A stretch of 64,000 bases of DNA from Xenorhabdus nematophila ATCC 19061. GTDB lineage: Bacteria > Pseudomonadota > Gammaproteobacteria > Enterobacterales > Enterobacteriaceae. The stretch covers positions 558,001 through 622,000 of the forward strand of contig NC_014228.1 in the NCBI RefSeq assembly GCF_000252955.1, in the 5' to 3' direction. The notes under the pieces were generated by a model that saw only the letters and a list, made by a program, of their open reading frames with translations, had not been told where the DNA came from and did no database searches. Made by a program: the position numbers and the translations under genes. Below are positions 29,216 to 38,836 of the stretch, one piece after another (positions within the stretch are counted from its first letter, which is position 1; each line of letters starts with the position of its first letter).

Positions 29216-30321
29216 TATACCAATCTCACCTGAAGATGCAGGTTTTAAAATCTGAAAATGGTCAGTCAGTCAGGTCGTGAGTTCTTTCGCTTTTTCTGGC
29301 AACATGACATGGAAAAAGTGACGCAGGGTTTCACGAAACGTCTGCGCATCCGGAAAATAGACATTGTTACGCACTGGCTCATTCATATACTTCCACAATC
29401 ACTCTATCGGATTGAGATTTGGGCTGTCAGACGGCAGGTAATGCAATTCAATATTACGCCCATACGCAATATCTTTCACGCATTCTGCCCGGGGGTAACC
29501 CGCATTATCCAGAATAATAGGTTTTTTTGCGAAAGCGGGTCAGTTTCCCGGCGCGCGCCGACGAAATACGCGATGTTTTCGGCATTGATACCCGGGTCTT
29601 CCCGGAGCACGGTGTCTTCAATGCGGTGTAAATTCAGGGCACCCAGCCTATTGAGACGGGGACGACTGCCGGTCGTTTCGGCCACTTTTACCTGATGTTT
29701 TCCTGCTTTCATCCCGCCCGCGCTGAGCTTTGTGGACGGTGAAGGAGGCACCGCATCCCTGAACAGGAGCGGTTCATGCTGACCCGCTTCGTCTTTTAGC
29801 GCCTTGTAGTTATCAATAAAGTGTGGCTGTTTATCCGCCTAGAATGTATGAGGAACGCCTTTTGGCTTTTTGTAGCTGAAATCCTGACGGTGAAGCCATT
29901 TCGTCATTCCCCCGACGCGGAAAGACACCGGCCAACGGGCTCGGACACAGGCCCCAATTTGGGCGGGGGTATGCATCAAATTGGCCGTCAGATAATCAAT
30001 CAGGTCAGCGGGGTGTTCGGCAGAGAGATGGCTTTCAGAGCCGCCATTTTCCGGGGGGAGTTTTTCCTGAGCGAGGAAATCTTTTAGGTGACGGCTGACC
30101 GTACTGTCATGAATACGCAAGGCCCGGGCAATCCTCTGAGCTGTCCAGCCTTCATGAGCCAAAAGCACGGCCTTGATGCGGTCACAGACCCGACTGTCAC
30201 GCGTTGTATTGTGCATCAATTCGAGGGTGCATTTTTGTTCTGGGGTCAGATGAATTTTCAGGGTGGCAAGCATGATTTGGTTTGGATAAGAAATCAAGCA
30301 TCTTCAATGGCGATTGGTATA
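29216..30321 (-). mobile_element. IS630-family insertion sequence, inactivated
   Basis: About 1.1 kb with terminal inverted repeats: TATACCAATCTCACCTGAAG at the left and, reading inward from the right, TATACCAATCGCCATTGAAG. IS630 elements target TA, and the ends begin with TA. The single transposase gene on the minus strand is broken. It sits between the DUF1240-like gene and nadR. Confidence 0.85.
29270..30273 (-). pseudogene. IS630-family transposase, several stops and a frameshift
   Basis: The N-terminal helix-turn-helix part (LKIHLTPEQKCTLEL to GVPHTF) runs from the ATG at 30273 to a TAG at about 29841. The same frame then continues through the DDE core (KALKDEAGQHEPLLFRDAV, then ETTGSRPRLNRLGALNL) to a stop near 29476. 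A shift of frame is needed to read on through ELHYLPSDSPNLNPIE, which carries another stop immediately before LWKYMNEPVRNN. Intact relatives are single proteins of about 340 residues, so the gene is dead. Confidence 0.88.
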
Positions 30322-30469
30322 GACATATCGCTGTTTGTTTAATTTTAAATTTTCACTATCGTCAAAATGACAGTTTTTCACCCCAAAATATCAATAAAAA
30401 ACCACTTTTATTTTTTCTTTTACAATAAGCATGTTATTTTGTTTAGTATATTAAACAACAGGGGGTTAT

Positions 30470-31696
30470 ATGGGACAGTTTGATTACTTGAAAGAAACCA
30501 TCAAACAGGCTGGTTACACATTACAGCAAGTTGCTGATGCCAGCGGTATGACCAAAGGCTACCTCAGCCAACTTATCAACGACAAGATAAAGAGTCCGAG
30601 CGCACAGAAACTGGCGGCTCTCCATCAATATTTAGGATTAGCGTATCCCATGGAAAAGAAAACTGTCGGCGTCGTGTTTGGTAAATTTTACCCACTGCAT
30701 ACTGGGCACATCTATTTAATTCAACGCGCATCCAGTCAGGTTGACGAATTACATGTCATACTTTGCTATGACGAAGTACGTGATCGTGAGTTGTTTATCA
30801 ATAGTTCCATGTCTCAGCAACCTACGTTGAGTGACCGTTTGAGATGGTTATTGCAGACATTCAAGTACCAAAAAAACATTCATATCCATGTCTTTGATGA
30901 ATATGGGGTCGAACCTTATCCAAATGGCTGGAAAGCGTGGAGTAAAGACGTAAAAACATTCATGGCAGGAAAAGGCATCAATCCTGGCTACATTTATTCC
31001 AGTGAGGCGCAGGATGTTGCCTGCTATAAGGAGTATTTCGGTGTTGAAACCGTCCTCATTGACTCGCAACGCTCATTTATGAATATCAGCGGCAGCCAAA
31101 TTCGTCAGGCTCCTTTCCGCTATTGGGAGTATATACCAACGGAAGTGAAGCCATTCTTTGTGCGCACTGTTGCCATTCTGGGCGGGGAATCGAGTGGAAA
31201 ATCAACGTTGGTAAACAAACTGGCCAATATGTTTAACACGACCAGCGCTTGGGAATATGGGCGCGAATACGTGTTTTCCCATTTAGGCGGGGATGATATG
31301 GCCCTGCAATATTCAGATTACGACAAAATTGCACTAGGACATGCTCAATATATTGATTTTTCAGTTAAATATGCAAATAGAGTGGCGTTTATTGACACTG
31401 ATTTTGTGACAACACAAGCATTTTGCAAACGCTATGAAGGAAAAGAGCATCCCTTCGTTCAGGCAATGATTGATGAGTATCGGTTTGATTTAGTTATCCT
31501 TTTAGAAAATAACACCCCGTGGGTGGCTGATGGTTTAAGGAGTTTAGGCAGTGAAAGGGATCGCAAAGAATTTCAACATTTACTTGAAAATATGTTGAAA
31601 AAAAATAACATTGATTATATTTGTGTCAATTCTCCGGACTATGATCAACGTTTTTTACGTTGTGTTGAACTCGTTCAGCAAATGTTAATGGTGTGA
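30470..31696 (+). CDS. nadR: NadR: NAD repressor, NMN adenylyltransferase and ribosylnicotinamide kinase
   Basis: Trifunctional NAD regulator and salvage enzyme of 408 residues (E. coli 410). An N-terminal helix-turn-helix (residues 12-50, YTLQQVADASGMTKGYLSQLI) represses NAD biosynthesis genes. The adenylyltransferase domain has VVFGKFYPLHTGHIYLI near 67-83, and the kinase P-loop GGESSGKSTLV is near 240. CAGGGGG precedes the ATG. E. coli smp-serB-radA, normally upstream, are not here; an IS630 relic and the liv operon lie there instead, marking a rearrangement. Confidence 0.96.
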   Translation: MGQFDYLKETIKQAGYTLQQVADASGMTKGYLSQLINDKIKSPSAQKLAALHQYLGLAYPMEKKTVGVVFGKFYPLHTGHIYLIQRASSQVDELHVILCYDEVRDRELFINSSMSQQPTLSDRLRWLLQTFKYQKNIHIHVFDEYGVEPYPNGWKAWSKDVKTFMAGKGINPGYIYSSEAQDVACYKEYFGVETVLIDSQRSFMNISGSQIRQAPFRYWEYIPTEVKPFFVRTVAILGGESSGKSTLVNKLANMFNTTSAWEYGREYVFSHLGGDDMALQYSDYDKIALGHAQYIDFSVKYANRVAFIDTDFVTTQAFCKRYEGKEHPFVQAMIDEYRFDLVILLENNTPWVADGLRSLGSERDRKEFQHLLENMLKKNNIDYICVNSPDYDQRFLRCVELVQQMLMV

Positions 31697-32375
31697 CTAA
31701 TATTTATCTATTAAATAGATTTAACTTATATTATTATCATGATTAATTGATAATGATTTATTTTATGTTGTAACTTTTATCATTACATGTTTATTTCGCT
31801 TTAACAGATAATTAAATGTTTATCATTGTTATTTTACATATAGTAATAAAATAAATTGTGATAATAATATTTTTTGATGCTTAAACTATGCCATTTTGAC
31901 TTGAATTGTTGAGAAATAAGTCATTTAATGAACAGACCTATTGATTTATTTATATAAAATTTATTAGTAATTAACAAATCCATAAGTAATATAGGTGTAT
32001 TTAATCGATAATGGAGGTAATGCAAAATAACATTAAAGTATTAATGAAGTATATAATGACTTTTTTCCTTATTAACAAATTGGAATAAATATATAAGAAT
32101 TTATACTCGTTTTATTTACATAGTTTTTTACCTTAGCCATAATTAATTAATATTCTTGATTTTTTTATTCTAAGATTCAGAAACATCTCATGTATTATAT
32201 AGTCATTGTAAATAATAACTGACATAAAATGGGTATATCTTTAGTGAAGATGTTTCATGTATAAACTATTTTTATTCGCACAATACTATAGGGATATTAG
32301 TGTTAATGCGAATGAATTTAGACAGCATATGTTAAGGAAAAAGCTTTAATCTTTTAACCTAATTGTGTTGAGAAT
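31697..32375. other. Very AT-rich spacer downstream of nadR
   Basis: About 680 bp, mostly A and T, with no gene, repeat or clear terminator recognised. Together with the AT-rich gene that follows it has the look of acquired DNA inserted between nadR and ettA. Confidence 0.5.
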
Positions 32376-33104
32376 ATGAACTTAAATCAATTTAAATCGA
32401 TTGAAGTTATCAATATTTCATATGGTTTAACTGATACTACAGTTAATCATGAAATGATTTCAGATATCACATTTTCTATTATACCAGGTGAAATTACTTT
32501 GATAACAGGGCCGAGAGCATCGACTAATCGCACATTACTGTCGATTGCATCGGGTATGTTACAACCAGATCAAGGAGATGTATTAATCAATAATAACAAG
32601 TTGAAACTAATGAATGATGTAGAATTAGGAAAGTTTCACGCTGAAAATAGTGGGTTTATTTTTCAGGGCTTCAATTTATTAAGTGAGCTCACTCTGTTAG
32701 ATAACTTGTTATTATCAACTTCTTATGGTCTATCACTTCCTCGCGAACAAGCAGAAAAAATCGCGCAGAAATCGTTAGACATTGTTAAATTAGGCGATAA
32801 AAGCCGTTATTATCCAGGAGAACTGTCTGAAAACGAGAAGCAATTGGCTTCGATAGCAAAAGCCATTGTGAGAAGGCCCGAATATTTATTCGCAGATGAT
32901 CCAACGCGTAACTTAGATCATCAGGCATTTCAGACATTCATTAATATCTTTAAATTTATCGCACATGAACAGAAAGGTACTGTTGTCATCGCCTCTCAAG
33001 ACAGCCGTCTGATGAAACATGCGGACAGCGTTATCACTCTAGAAAGGGGAAAGGCCGTTAAAACTTACGAATCTTTTCTGGATCAGCGAGTTTTAGTGCA
33101 GTAA
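32376..33104 (+). CDS. Degenerate LolD/MacB-type ABC ATPase, catalytic motifs lost
   Basis: The 242 residues align along their whole length with LolD/MacB/FtsE-type ATPases. Every catalytic motif is altered. Walker A reads GPRASTNRT (residues 45-53) with Asn51 where the essential Lys should be; the signature is LSENE (150-154) instead of LSGGE; Walker B ends Asp-Asp (174-175) instead of Asp-Glu; the switch His is Gln208. The Q-loop FIFQGFNLL is kept. The frame is nevertheless intact and closes at a strong terminator. No permease adjoins it. It may be a pseudoenzyme with a binding role or a gene decaying by missense only. It is AT-rich compared with ettA. Confidence 0.8.
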   Translation: MNLNQFKSIEVINISYGLTDTTVNHEMISDITFSIIPGEITLITGPRASTNRTLLSIASGMLQPDQGDVLINNNKLKLMNDVELGKFHAENSGFIFQGFNLLSELTLLDNLLLSTSYGLSLPREQAEKIAQKSLDIVKLGDKSRYYPGELSENEKQLASIAKAIVRRPEYLFADDPTRNLDHQAFQTFINIFKFIAHEQKGTVVIASQDSRLMKHADSVITLERGKAVKTYESFLDQRVLVQ

Positions 33105-33120
33105 TCAGCAGTCGATGTGG

Positions 33121-33149
33121 AAAAACGGCCTGATATCAGGCCGTTTTTT
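33121..33149. terminator. Bidirectional terminator between the ABC-like gene and ettA
   Basis: AAAAACGGCCTGAT and its complement ATCAGGCCGTTTTT form a nearly loop-free 28-nt palindrome with A- and T-runs on both sides, serving two converging genes. Confidence 0.88.
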
Positions 33150-33158
33150 CTATCAGAA

Positions 33159-34826
33159 TTATTTACTGATCTTTTTATATTTGATGCGGTGAGGCTCCAG
33201 AGCTTCAGCCCCCATTGTCCGCTTTTTATAATCTTCGTATTCGCTGAAGTTCCCCTCAAAGAAGGACACTTTACCTTCATCCTGATAATCGATGATATGT
33301 GTCGCGATACGGTCAAGGAACCAACGGTCATGCGAAATAACCATTGCACAACCCGGGAATTCCAACAACGCATTTTCCAATGCACGCAGCGTTTCGATAT
33401 CCAGATCATTGGTGGGTTCGTCAAGCAGCAGCATGTTGCCACCCACTTGCAACAGTTTGGATAAATGCAGACGGCCACGCTCACCACCGGACAATTCACC
33501 AACGCGCTTGCCTTGATCTACCCCTTTGAAGTTAAAACGTCCTACATAAGCACGACTTGGGATTTCAAAGTTGCCGATACGCATGATGTCTTGGCCGCCA
33601 GAGACTTCTTCCCAAACGGTTTTGCTGTCATCCATGTTGTCGCGGAACTGATCAACAGAAGCCAATTTCACGGTTTCACCCAGTGTAATAGAGCCTGAAT
33701 CTGGCTGCTCCTGCCCAGACAACATATGGAACAGCGTCGATTTACCTGCACCGTTCGGGCCAATAATTCCAACGATCGCCCCTTTCGGCAGAGAGAAATT
33801 CAAGTCGTCGATCAGAACGCGATCACCATAGGACTTAGTTAAATTGGTCACTTCCAGCACTTTGTCACCCAAGCGTGGCCCAGGCGGAATGAACAATTCA
33901 CTGGTTTCGTTACGTTTCTGGTATTCAACGTTATTGAGCTCTTCAAAACGCGCCAAACGCGCCTTGCCTTTTGCCTGACGTCCCTTCGGATTTTGACGAA
34001 CCCACTCAAGTTCTTTCTCAATCGATTTGCGACGAGCCGCTTCTGATGCAGCTTCCTGAGCCAGACGCGCATCTTTTTGTTCCAGCCATGAAGAATAGTT
34101 ACCTTCCCATGGAATGCCTTCACCACGGTCAAGTTCCAGAATCCAGCCAGCAACGTTGTCCAAGAAGTAACGGTCGTGGGTGATCGCAACAACAGTACCT
34201 TCATAATCGTGCAGGAAGCGTTCCAGCCACGCCACAGATTCAGCATCAAGGTGGTTGGTTGGTTCGTCGAGCAACAGCATGTCTGGTTTTTCCAGCAACA
34301 AGCGGCAGATCGCTACACGGCGGCGCTCACCACCGGACAAATTCTCAATTTTGGCATCCCAGGCAGGCAAACGCAGAGCATCCGCAGCTCGCTCAAGCTG
34401 GTTATCCAGATTATGCCCGTCATGGGATTGGATAATCGCTTCCAGCTCGCCTTGCTCTTTTGCCAGTTTATCGAAATCTGCATCAGGATCAGCATAAGCT
34501 GCATAAACTTCATCAAGGCGCGTCAGGGCATGTTTAACTTCACTGACGGCTTCTTCTACTGCTTCGCGGACAGTATGTTCAGGATTGAGTTTTGGCTCCT
34601 GTGACAGATAGCCTATTTTAATACCCGGTTGTGGACGAGCTTCTCCCTCAATATCTTTATCAATACCTGCCATGATGCGCAGTAAAGTCGATTTACCTGC
34701 ACCATTAAGGCCAAGAACACCGATTTTTGCTCCAGGGAAAAAACTCAGAGAAATATTTTTCAGAATATGCCTTTTTGGTGGAACAATTTTTCCAACCCGA
34801 TGCATACTATAAACATATTGAGCCAA
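33159..34826 (-). CDS. ettA: Energy-dependent translational throttle protein EttA
   Basis: ABC-F ATPase that binds the ribosomal E site and gates the first elongation steps according to ATP/ADP. The 555 residues equal E. coli EttA. Two ATPase cassettes show GLNGAGKST and GPNGAGKST, signatures LSGGERRR and LSGGERGR, and LLLDEPTNHLD and LLLDEPTNDLD, joined by the PtIM linker; there are no membrane segments. It lies between nadR and slt as in E. coli and is divergent from slt. Confidence 0.97.
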   Translation of the reverse strand: MAQYVYSMHRVGKIVPPKRHILKNISLSFFPGAKIGVLGLNGAGKSTLLRIMAGIDKDIEGEARPQPGIKIGYLSQEPKLNPEHTVREAVEEAVSEVKHALTRLDEVYAAYADPDADFDKLAKEQGELEAIIQSHDGHNLDNQLERAADALRLPAWDAKIENLSGGERRRVAICRLLLEKPDMLLLDEPTNHLDAESVAWLERFLHDYEGTVVAITHDRYFLDNVAGWILELDRGEGIPWEGNYSSWLEQKDARLAQEAASEAARRKSIEKELEWVRQNPKGRQAKGKARLARFEELNNVEYQKRNETSELFIPPGPRLGDKVLEVTNLTKSYGDRVLIDDLNFSLPKGAIVGIIGPNGAGKSTLFHMLSGQEQPDSGSITLGETVKLASVDQFRDNMDDSKTVWEEVSGGQDIMRIGNFEIPSRAYVGRFNFKGVDQGKRVGELSGGERGRLHLSKLLQVGGNMLLLDEPTNDLDIETLRALENALLEFPGCAMVISHDRWFLDRIATHIIDYQDEGKVSFFEGNFSEYEDYKKRTMGAEALEPHRIKYKKISK

Positions 34827-35088
34827 TGTAGTTTACCTTTTGATTAATCAGGAAATTTTGAAATTCATTTGCGTTTGTGAAGCTTGGATGGCGTATTTTA
34901 CCCTAAATTTTACGTATCGTGTTGCTACCTGCTTAGGGTTACATGCAAACTTCCTATTCATGCCTTTTACAACCAATCAGTTGTAATAAATTACATCAAT
35001 AATATGATTATAATTATAATTACATAGCATTTTATCTATGTCGTTGGCATGTTTATTTGGCAATGATAGTAGTCTTCTGAAGGGGTAT

Positions 35089-37014
35089 ATGGCAATGAGT
35101 AAGTGGCAGCATTTTGCAATGGCTGTGAGTATGGTTTCTGTTGTTGCGGGAATCGCACATGCTGATTCTTTGGACACTCAACGCCAGCGCTACCAAGAAA
35201 TAAAACAAGCGTGGGATACAAAGAATAGGGTAGAAGTCGCACGTCTTATGCCAACACTGAAAGACTATCCCCTTTACCCCTATCTTGAATATCGTCAATT
35301 AACTCAGGATCTGGCTCTTGCTACTCCTCAGCAAATTGAACATTTTATTCATACTTATCCTACCCTACCACCAGCACGCTCACTGGCATCCCGATTTGTT
35401 GATGTTCTGGCAAGCAGTGGTGACTGGTCTGGTCTTCTGGCATTCAGCCCCAATCCTCCCAGTACGGTAGCAGGGCGCTGTCATTTTTACTTTGCTCAAT
35501 GGGCCACAGGTTATCAGCAAGTTGCATGGAAAGGTGCCGAAAAAATTTGGCTAAATGGCAATTCATTGCCTGATAACTGCAATAAGCTGCTTGATGTCTG
35601 GGAACAAACCGGGCATTTATCTGCACATTTAATTTTGCAACGTATTGAATTAGCGCTGAAAGAGAATAACTCGACACTTGTTACTTATCTGTCCAAGCGT
35701 TTACCGTCAGACTATCAGGGATTAGGTTCAAGTTTGCTCAAACTACAACAAGATCCGGCATTCATTGAACAATTTGCTGTAACCACCACACCGACAGATT
35801 TTACCCGTTCAGTTATCATGACAATTTTTCCACGTTTTGCCCGCGGAAATGCTGAACTGGCCAGAGTCAATATTCCCGTATTTGCTCGTGCACAAAAAAT
35901 GAATGATACCGAGAGGCAGCAACTAAAAGATCTGGTTGCATGGCAGCTAATGGGAGATGTCACGCCAGAACAGGCAAAATGGCGTGATGATAGTATTCAG
36001 AATTCACAATCTACCAAGCTACTTGAACGGCGCGTCCGCTTAGCATTGAAGGATGATGATTATGCGGATCTTGGCAGCTGGCTGGCATTGCTGCCAAAAA
36101 CGGTTTTACAACAAGATGAATGGCAATATTGGAGTGCAATTCTCCTGCTCAGACAAGGAAAAATCACTGAAGGCAATACAATATTACGTAAGCTGACAGA
36201 ACACCGCGGTTTTTATCCTATGGTGGCAGCCCAGAAATTGCATTTACCCTATCCTCTGACCATCAATAAATCTGAAAGACCCGATGCGTCTATTGCGAAT
36301 ATGCCAGAAATTCGGCGCATTCGTGAGTTACTGTATTGGAATATGGATGATCTGGCCCGTTCAGAGTGGGTTCATTTAGTCTCTTCTCAAAATCCATTGA
36401 AGCAGGAGCAATTGGCACGTTATGCGTTTGAACAACACTGGCCTGCATTTAGTGTTCAAGCCACGATTGCAGGAAAAATGTGGGATCATCTTGAAGAGCG
36501 TTTTCCTTTGGCATGGCATAACGAATTTGCAGATTTCACGTCAGACAAAGGTATTTCACAAAGTTATGCCATGGCAATCGCCCGTCAGGAAAGTGCATGG
36601 AACCCACAAGCGCGTTCCGCTAAAGGTGCCAGCGGGTTAATGCAAATCATGCCCAAAACTGCCGAACATACGGTGAAGAGTCAAAAAATTCAAGGCTATA
36701 TCAGCAGCAGTCAATTAATGAATCCGGCCATGAATATTAAAATTGGCACTGCCTATCTGGATTCGGTTTACCAACGTTTTGACAATAACCGCATTCTTGC
36801 CAGTGCCGCCTATAACGCCGGCCCTACAAATGTTGATCGCTGGCTGGCCAGTACTTCCGGACGCCTTGATCCCATCGCGTTTATTGAGAGTATCCCTTTT
36901 TCTGAAACACGCTCGTATGTCAAAAACGTTCTTGCCTATGATATGTTCTACCATAATTTCATGGGGAAAATGTCGGATATACTGACCAGTGCCGAATGGC
37001 AGAGGCGTTATTAA
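35089..37014 (+). CDS. slt: Soluble lytic murein transglycosylase Slt70
   Basis: Periplasmic enzyme that cleaves peptidoglycan to 1,6-anhydromuropeptides. The ATG at 35089, after AAGGGG, gives 641 residues (E. coli 645). A signal peptide ends at IAHA-DSLD. A long helical U-shaped superhelix follows, then the C-terminal lysozyme-like domain with the catalytic Glu in IARQESAWNPQARSAKGASG and LMQIMP. The upstream ATG at 35038 is in frame but lacks support. trpR follows after about 70 bp, as in E. coli. Confidence 0.95.
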   Translation: MAMSKWQHFAMAVSMVSVVAGIAHADSLDTQRQRYQEIKQAWDTKNRVEVARLMPTLKDYPLYPYLEYRQLTQDLALATPQQIEHFIHTYPTLPPARSLASRFVDVLASSGDWSGLLAFSPNPPSTVAGRCHFYFAQWATGYQQVAWKGAEKIWLNGNSLPDNCNKLLDVWEQTGHLSAHLILQRIELALKENNSTLVTYLSKRLPSDYQGLGSSLLKLQQDPAFIEQFAVTTTPTDFTRSVIMTIFPRFARGNAELARVNIPVFARAQKMNDTERQQLKDLVAWQLMGDVTPEQAKWRDDSIQNSQSTKLLERRVRLALKDDDYADLGSWLALLPKTVLQQDEWQYWSAILLLRQGKITEGNTILRKLTEHRGFYPMVAAQKLHLPYPLTINKSERPDASIANMPEIRRIRELLYWNMDDLARSEWVHLVSSQNPLKQEQLARYAFEQHWPAFSVQATIAGKMWDHLEERFPLAWHNEFADFTSDKGISQSYAMAIARQESAWNPQARSAKGASGLMQIMPKTAEHTVKSQKIQGYISSSQLMNPAMNIKIGTAYLDSVYQRFDNNRILASAAYNAGPTNVDRWLASTSGRLDPIAFIESIPFSETRSYVKNVLAYDMFYHNFMGKMSDILTSAEWQRRY

Positions 37015-37055
37015 TCTGAGAATGATTAATTTGAGCAGTAAATATGGTATGCTGC

Positions 37056-37075
37056 CGTACTAGTTAGATAGTATG
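37056..37075 (+). promoter_or_regulatory. Trp operator upstream of trpR
   Basis: CGTACTAGTTAGATAGTATG closely matches the trp operator dyad (GTACTAGTT with the mirrored half AACTAGTAC). It ends 11 bases before the trpR start codon. TrpR with tryptophan is known to repress its own gene from such a site. Confidence 0.88.
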
Positions 37076-37086
37076 GCAATTAAAAT

Positions 37087-37407
37087 ATGGCACAAAATCA
37101 TTTAATTGATCCGGCGCTCTCGCCGGAAGAGGGTGATGACTGGCTCGCTTTTGTCGAGTTATTACAAACTGCATTTGAACATGATTTGCAACATTCTATT
37201 TTACAGCTATTATTGACTCCCGATGAACGAACCGCTTTGTCTACCCGGGTTCGGATTATTCAGGAATTGATGCGCGGGCAGATGAGCCAACGCGAACTGA
37301 AAAATGAGTTAAATGTCGGTATCGCAACAATTACACGCGGCTCCAACAGCTTAAAAGCAGCATCTGCTCATGTGAAAAATTGGCTAGAGACGCAGTTACT
37401 GAAATAG
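37087..37407 (+). CDS. trpR: Trp operon repressor TrpR
   Basis: Tryptophan-responsive dimeric repressor of trp, aroH and its own gene. The 106 residues (E. coli 108) hold the helix-turn-helix MSQRELKNELNVGIATITRGSNSLK and the tryptophan-pocket segment ALSTRVRIIQELMRG. An excellent operator precedes it. Confidence 0.96.
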   Translation: MAQNHLIDPALSPEEGDDWLAFVELLQTAFEHDLQHSILQLLLTPDERTALSTRVRIIQELMRGQMSQRELKNELNVGIATITRGSNSLKAASAHVKNWLETQLLK

Positions 37408-37423
37408 CGGTTATTGTGCTTTA

Positions 37424-37472
37424 TAGATTTCAGGTTGTGGCTACAACACTGTAACCTGAAAGACGAAAGTGA
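37424..37472. repeat. Short ERIC-derived remnant between trpR and yjjX
   Basis: ATTTCAGGTT and AACCTGAAAG arms flank a short loop, followed by ACGAAAGTGATAG. The right part matches the end of the full ERIC at 11664-11683 (TTGAAAGACGAAGTGTATA), suggesting a copy with an internal deletion. Confidence 0.55.
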
Positions 37473-37599
37473 TAGGCGATAAATGATGAGTTAAGGTTCA
37501 TTGAAAAATAGCCGCTCGAAATAACTATTGGGGTCATCCAATTGTGACCCCAATCTACACCAAGCTATAATGTTATTGAATATGTTATTAAGTATGCCA

Positions 37600-38133
37600 C
37601 TAAGATTGGTTATTCAACTCTTTGTAAATTTCATGATAAATAGGTACAAGAGCCAATATCAGAGCTTGCTGATAAACACTGGTGCGAGTCAGAATGCCGT
37701 TGGTGAAAAAGCCGATTGCACCCCCTTTCTGCTTAATATTGTCGATGCCAGCCACGTCAGCCATTTCATGGCCAAGCTCGCGCCCCTCGCGAATGCCTTC
37801 CAATACTTTTTCAGGCAGCATCAGACTGGCAGAACGCGATTCTCCCCGAATTTTTTTGTGCTCAATAACCATCCACGCAAACGTCATGTCATCTTCAATT
37901 CCAGCTTCAACACCAACCCAAAAATCAGCTTCAGGCCTAACTTGACGGGCAGCCATAACTCGATGACGGGCACCTGTACGGGTTTCAGTATTACCGAAGG
38001 GTTGTTGAGGTACGCTGCTGTCTACGTTGACATCTTCTATGTGGTAAGTGCCAGGGCCAAATACATCATCGAATGCAAGGCTAATCGCGTTTATTTTCGC
38101 AGGGTTAGTTGTTGCTGCAATAACGTGGTACAT
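37600..38133 (-). CDS. yjjX: Inosine/xanthosine triphosphatase YjjX
   Basis: House-cleaning NTPase that hydrolyses ITP and XTP. The 177 residues begin [21 protein letters not shown], the NTPase opening, and contain [21 protein letters not shown]. It lies between trpR and gpmB as in E. coli, transcribed oppositely to both. A long open frame on the other strand is a shadow. Confidence 0.94.
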   Translation of the reverse strand: MYHVIAATTNPAKINAISLAFDDVFGPGTYHIEDVNVDSSVPQQPFGNTETRTGARHRVMAARQVRPEADFWVGVEAGIEDDMTFAWMVIEHKKIRGESRSASLMLPEKVLEGIREGRELGHEMADVAGIDNIKQKGGAIGFFTNGILTRTSVYQQALILALVPIYHEIYKELNNQS

Positions 38134-38188
38134 AATAAATAAATTATCCTTTGAATTATTTCATGATGCAGTATAACGGAAATTAAAT

Positions 38189-38836
38189 ATGTTACAGGTC
38201 TATCTTGTTCGTCATGGCGAAACCGAATGGAACGTGGCTCGTCGTATTCAGGGGCAATCTGACAGTCCTTTGACCGAAATTGGCCGGCGTCAGGCCAGCT
38301 TAGTTGCGCAAAGAATCAAAGCAGAAAACATTACCCATGTTATCACCAGTGACCTTGGCCGAACACGCCAAACAGCAGAAATCATCGCAGCGGCCTGTGG
38401 ATGTGAAGTCATACTGGAACCGCGTTTGCGAGAGTTACATATGGGTGTTCTGGAGAATCGCGCGCTGAGTTCCCTCACATCAGAAGAGGAATTCTGGCGT
38501 AAAAGCCTTGTTGATGGTACACCAAATGGGCGGATCCCAGAAGGTGAATCAATGAATGAGTTAGCAACCCGTATGCGAGCCGCATTAGAAAATTGCCTCA
38601 ACCTACCTGCTGGCAGCCGTCCGCTGCTCGTGAGTCATGGTATCGCTCTTGTCAGTTTGCTCTGCTCGGTTCTGGGTCTTCCTGCCAATTCAGAACGTCG
38701 TCTGCGGCTGAGAAACTGCTCTATTTCACGGGTCGATTATCAAGACAGCCCGTGGCTGGCTTCTGGCTGGATAATTGAAACAGCGGGCGATATCACACAT
38801 CTGGATATGCCCGCCCTGGACGAATTACAGGGTTAA
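38189..38836 (+). CDS. gpmB: Histidine phosphatase-family protein GpmB (YtjC)
   Basis: Annotated as phosphoglycerate mutase 2 but likely a phosphatase of the same superfamily. The 215 residues equal E. coli GpmB. The catalytic VYLVRHGETEWNVARRIQG (phospho-acceptor His) is at the start, with LLVSHGIALVSLL near 150. Its stop overlaps that of convergent rob by two bases. Confidence 0.92.
   Translation: MLQVYLVRHGETEWNVARRIQGQSDSPLTEIGRRQASLVAQRIKAENITHVITSDLGRTRQTAEIIAAACGCEVILEPRLRELHMGVLENRALSSLTSEEEFWRKSLVDGTPNGRIPEGESMNELATRMRAALENCLNLPAGSRPLLVSHGIALVSLLCSVLGLPANSERRLRLRNCSISRVDYQDSPWLASGWIIETAGDITHLDMPALDELQG

Noticed and set aside
37528..38142. 204-codon frame on the plus strand over yjjX
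   Set aside because: yjjX on the other strand is well supported in sequence and synteny.
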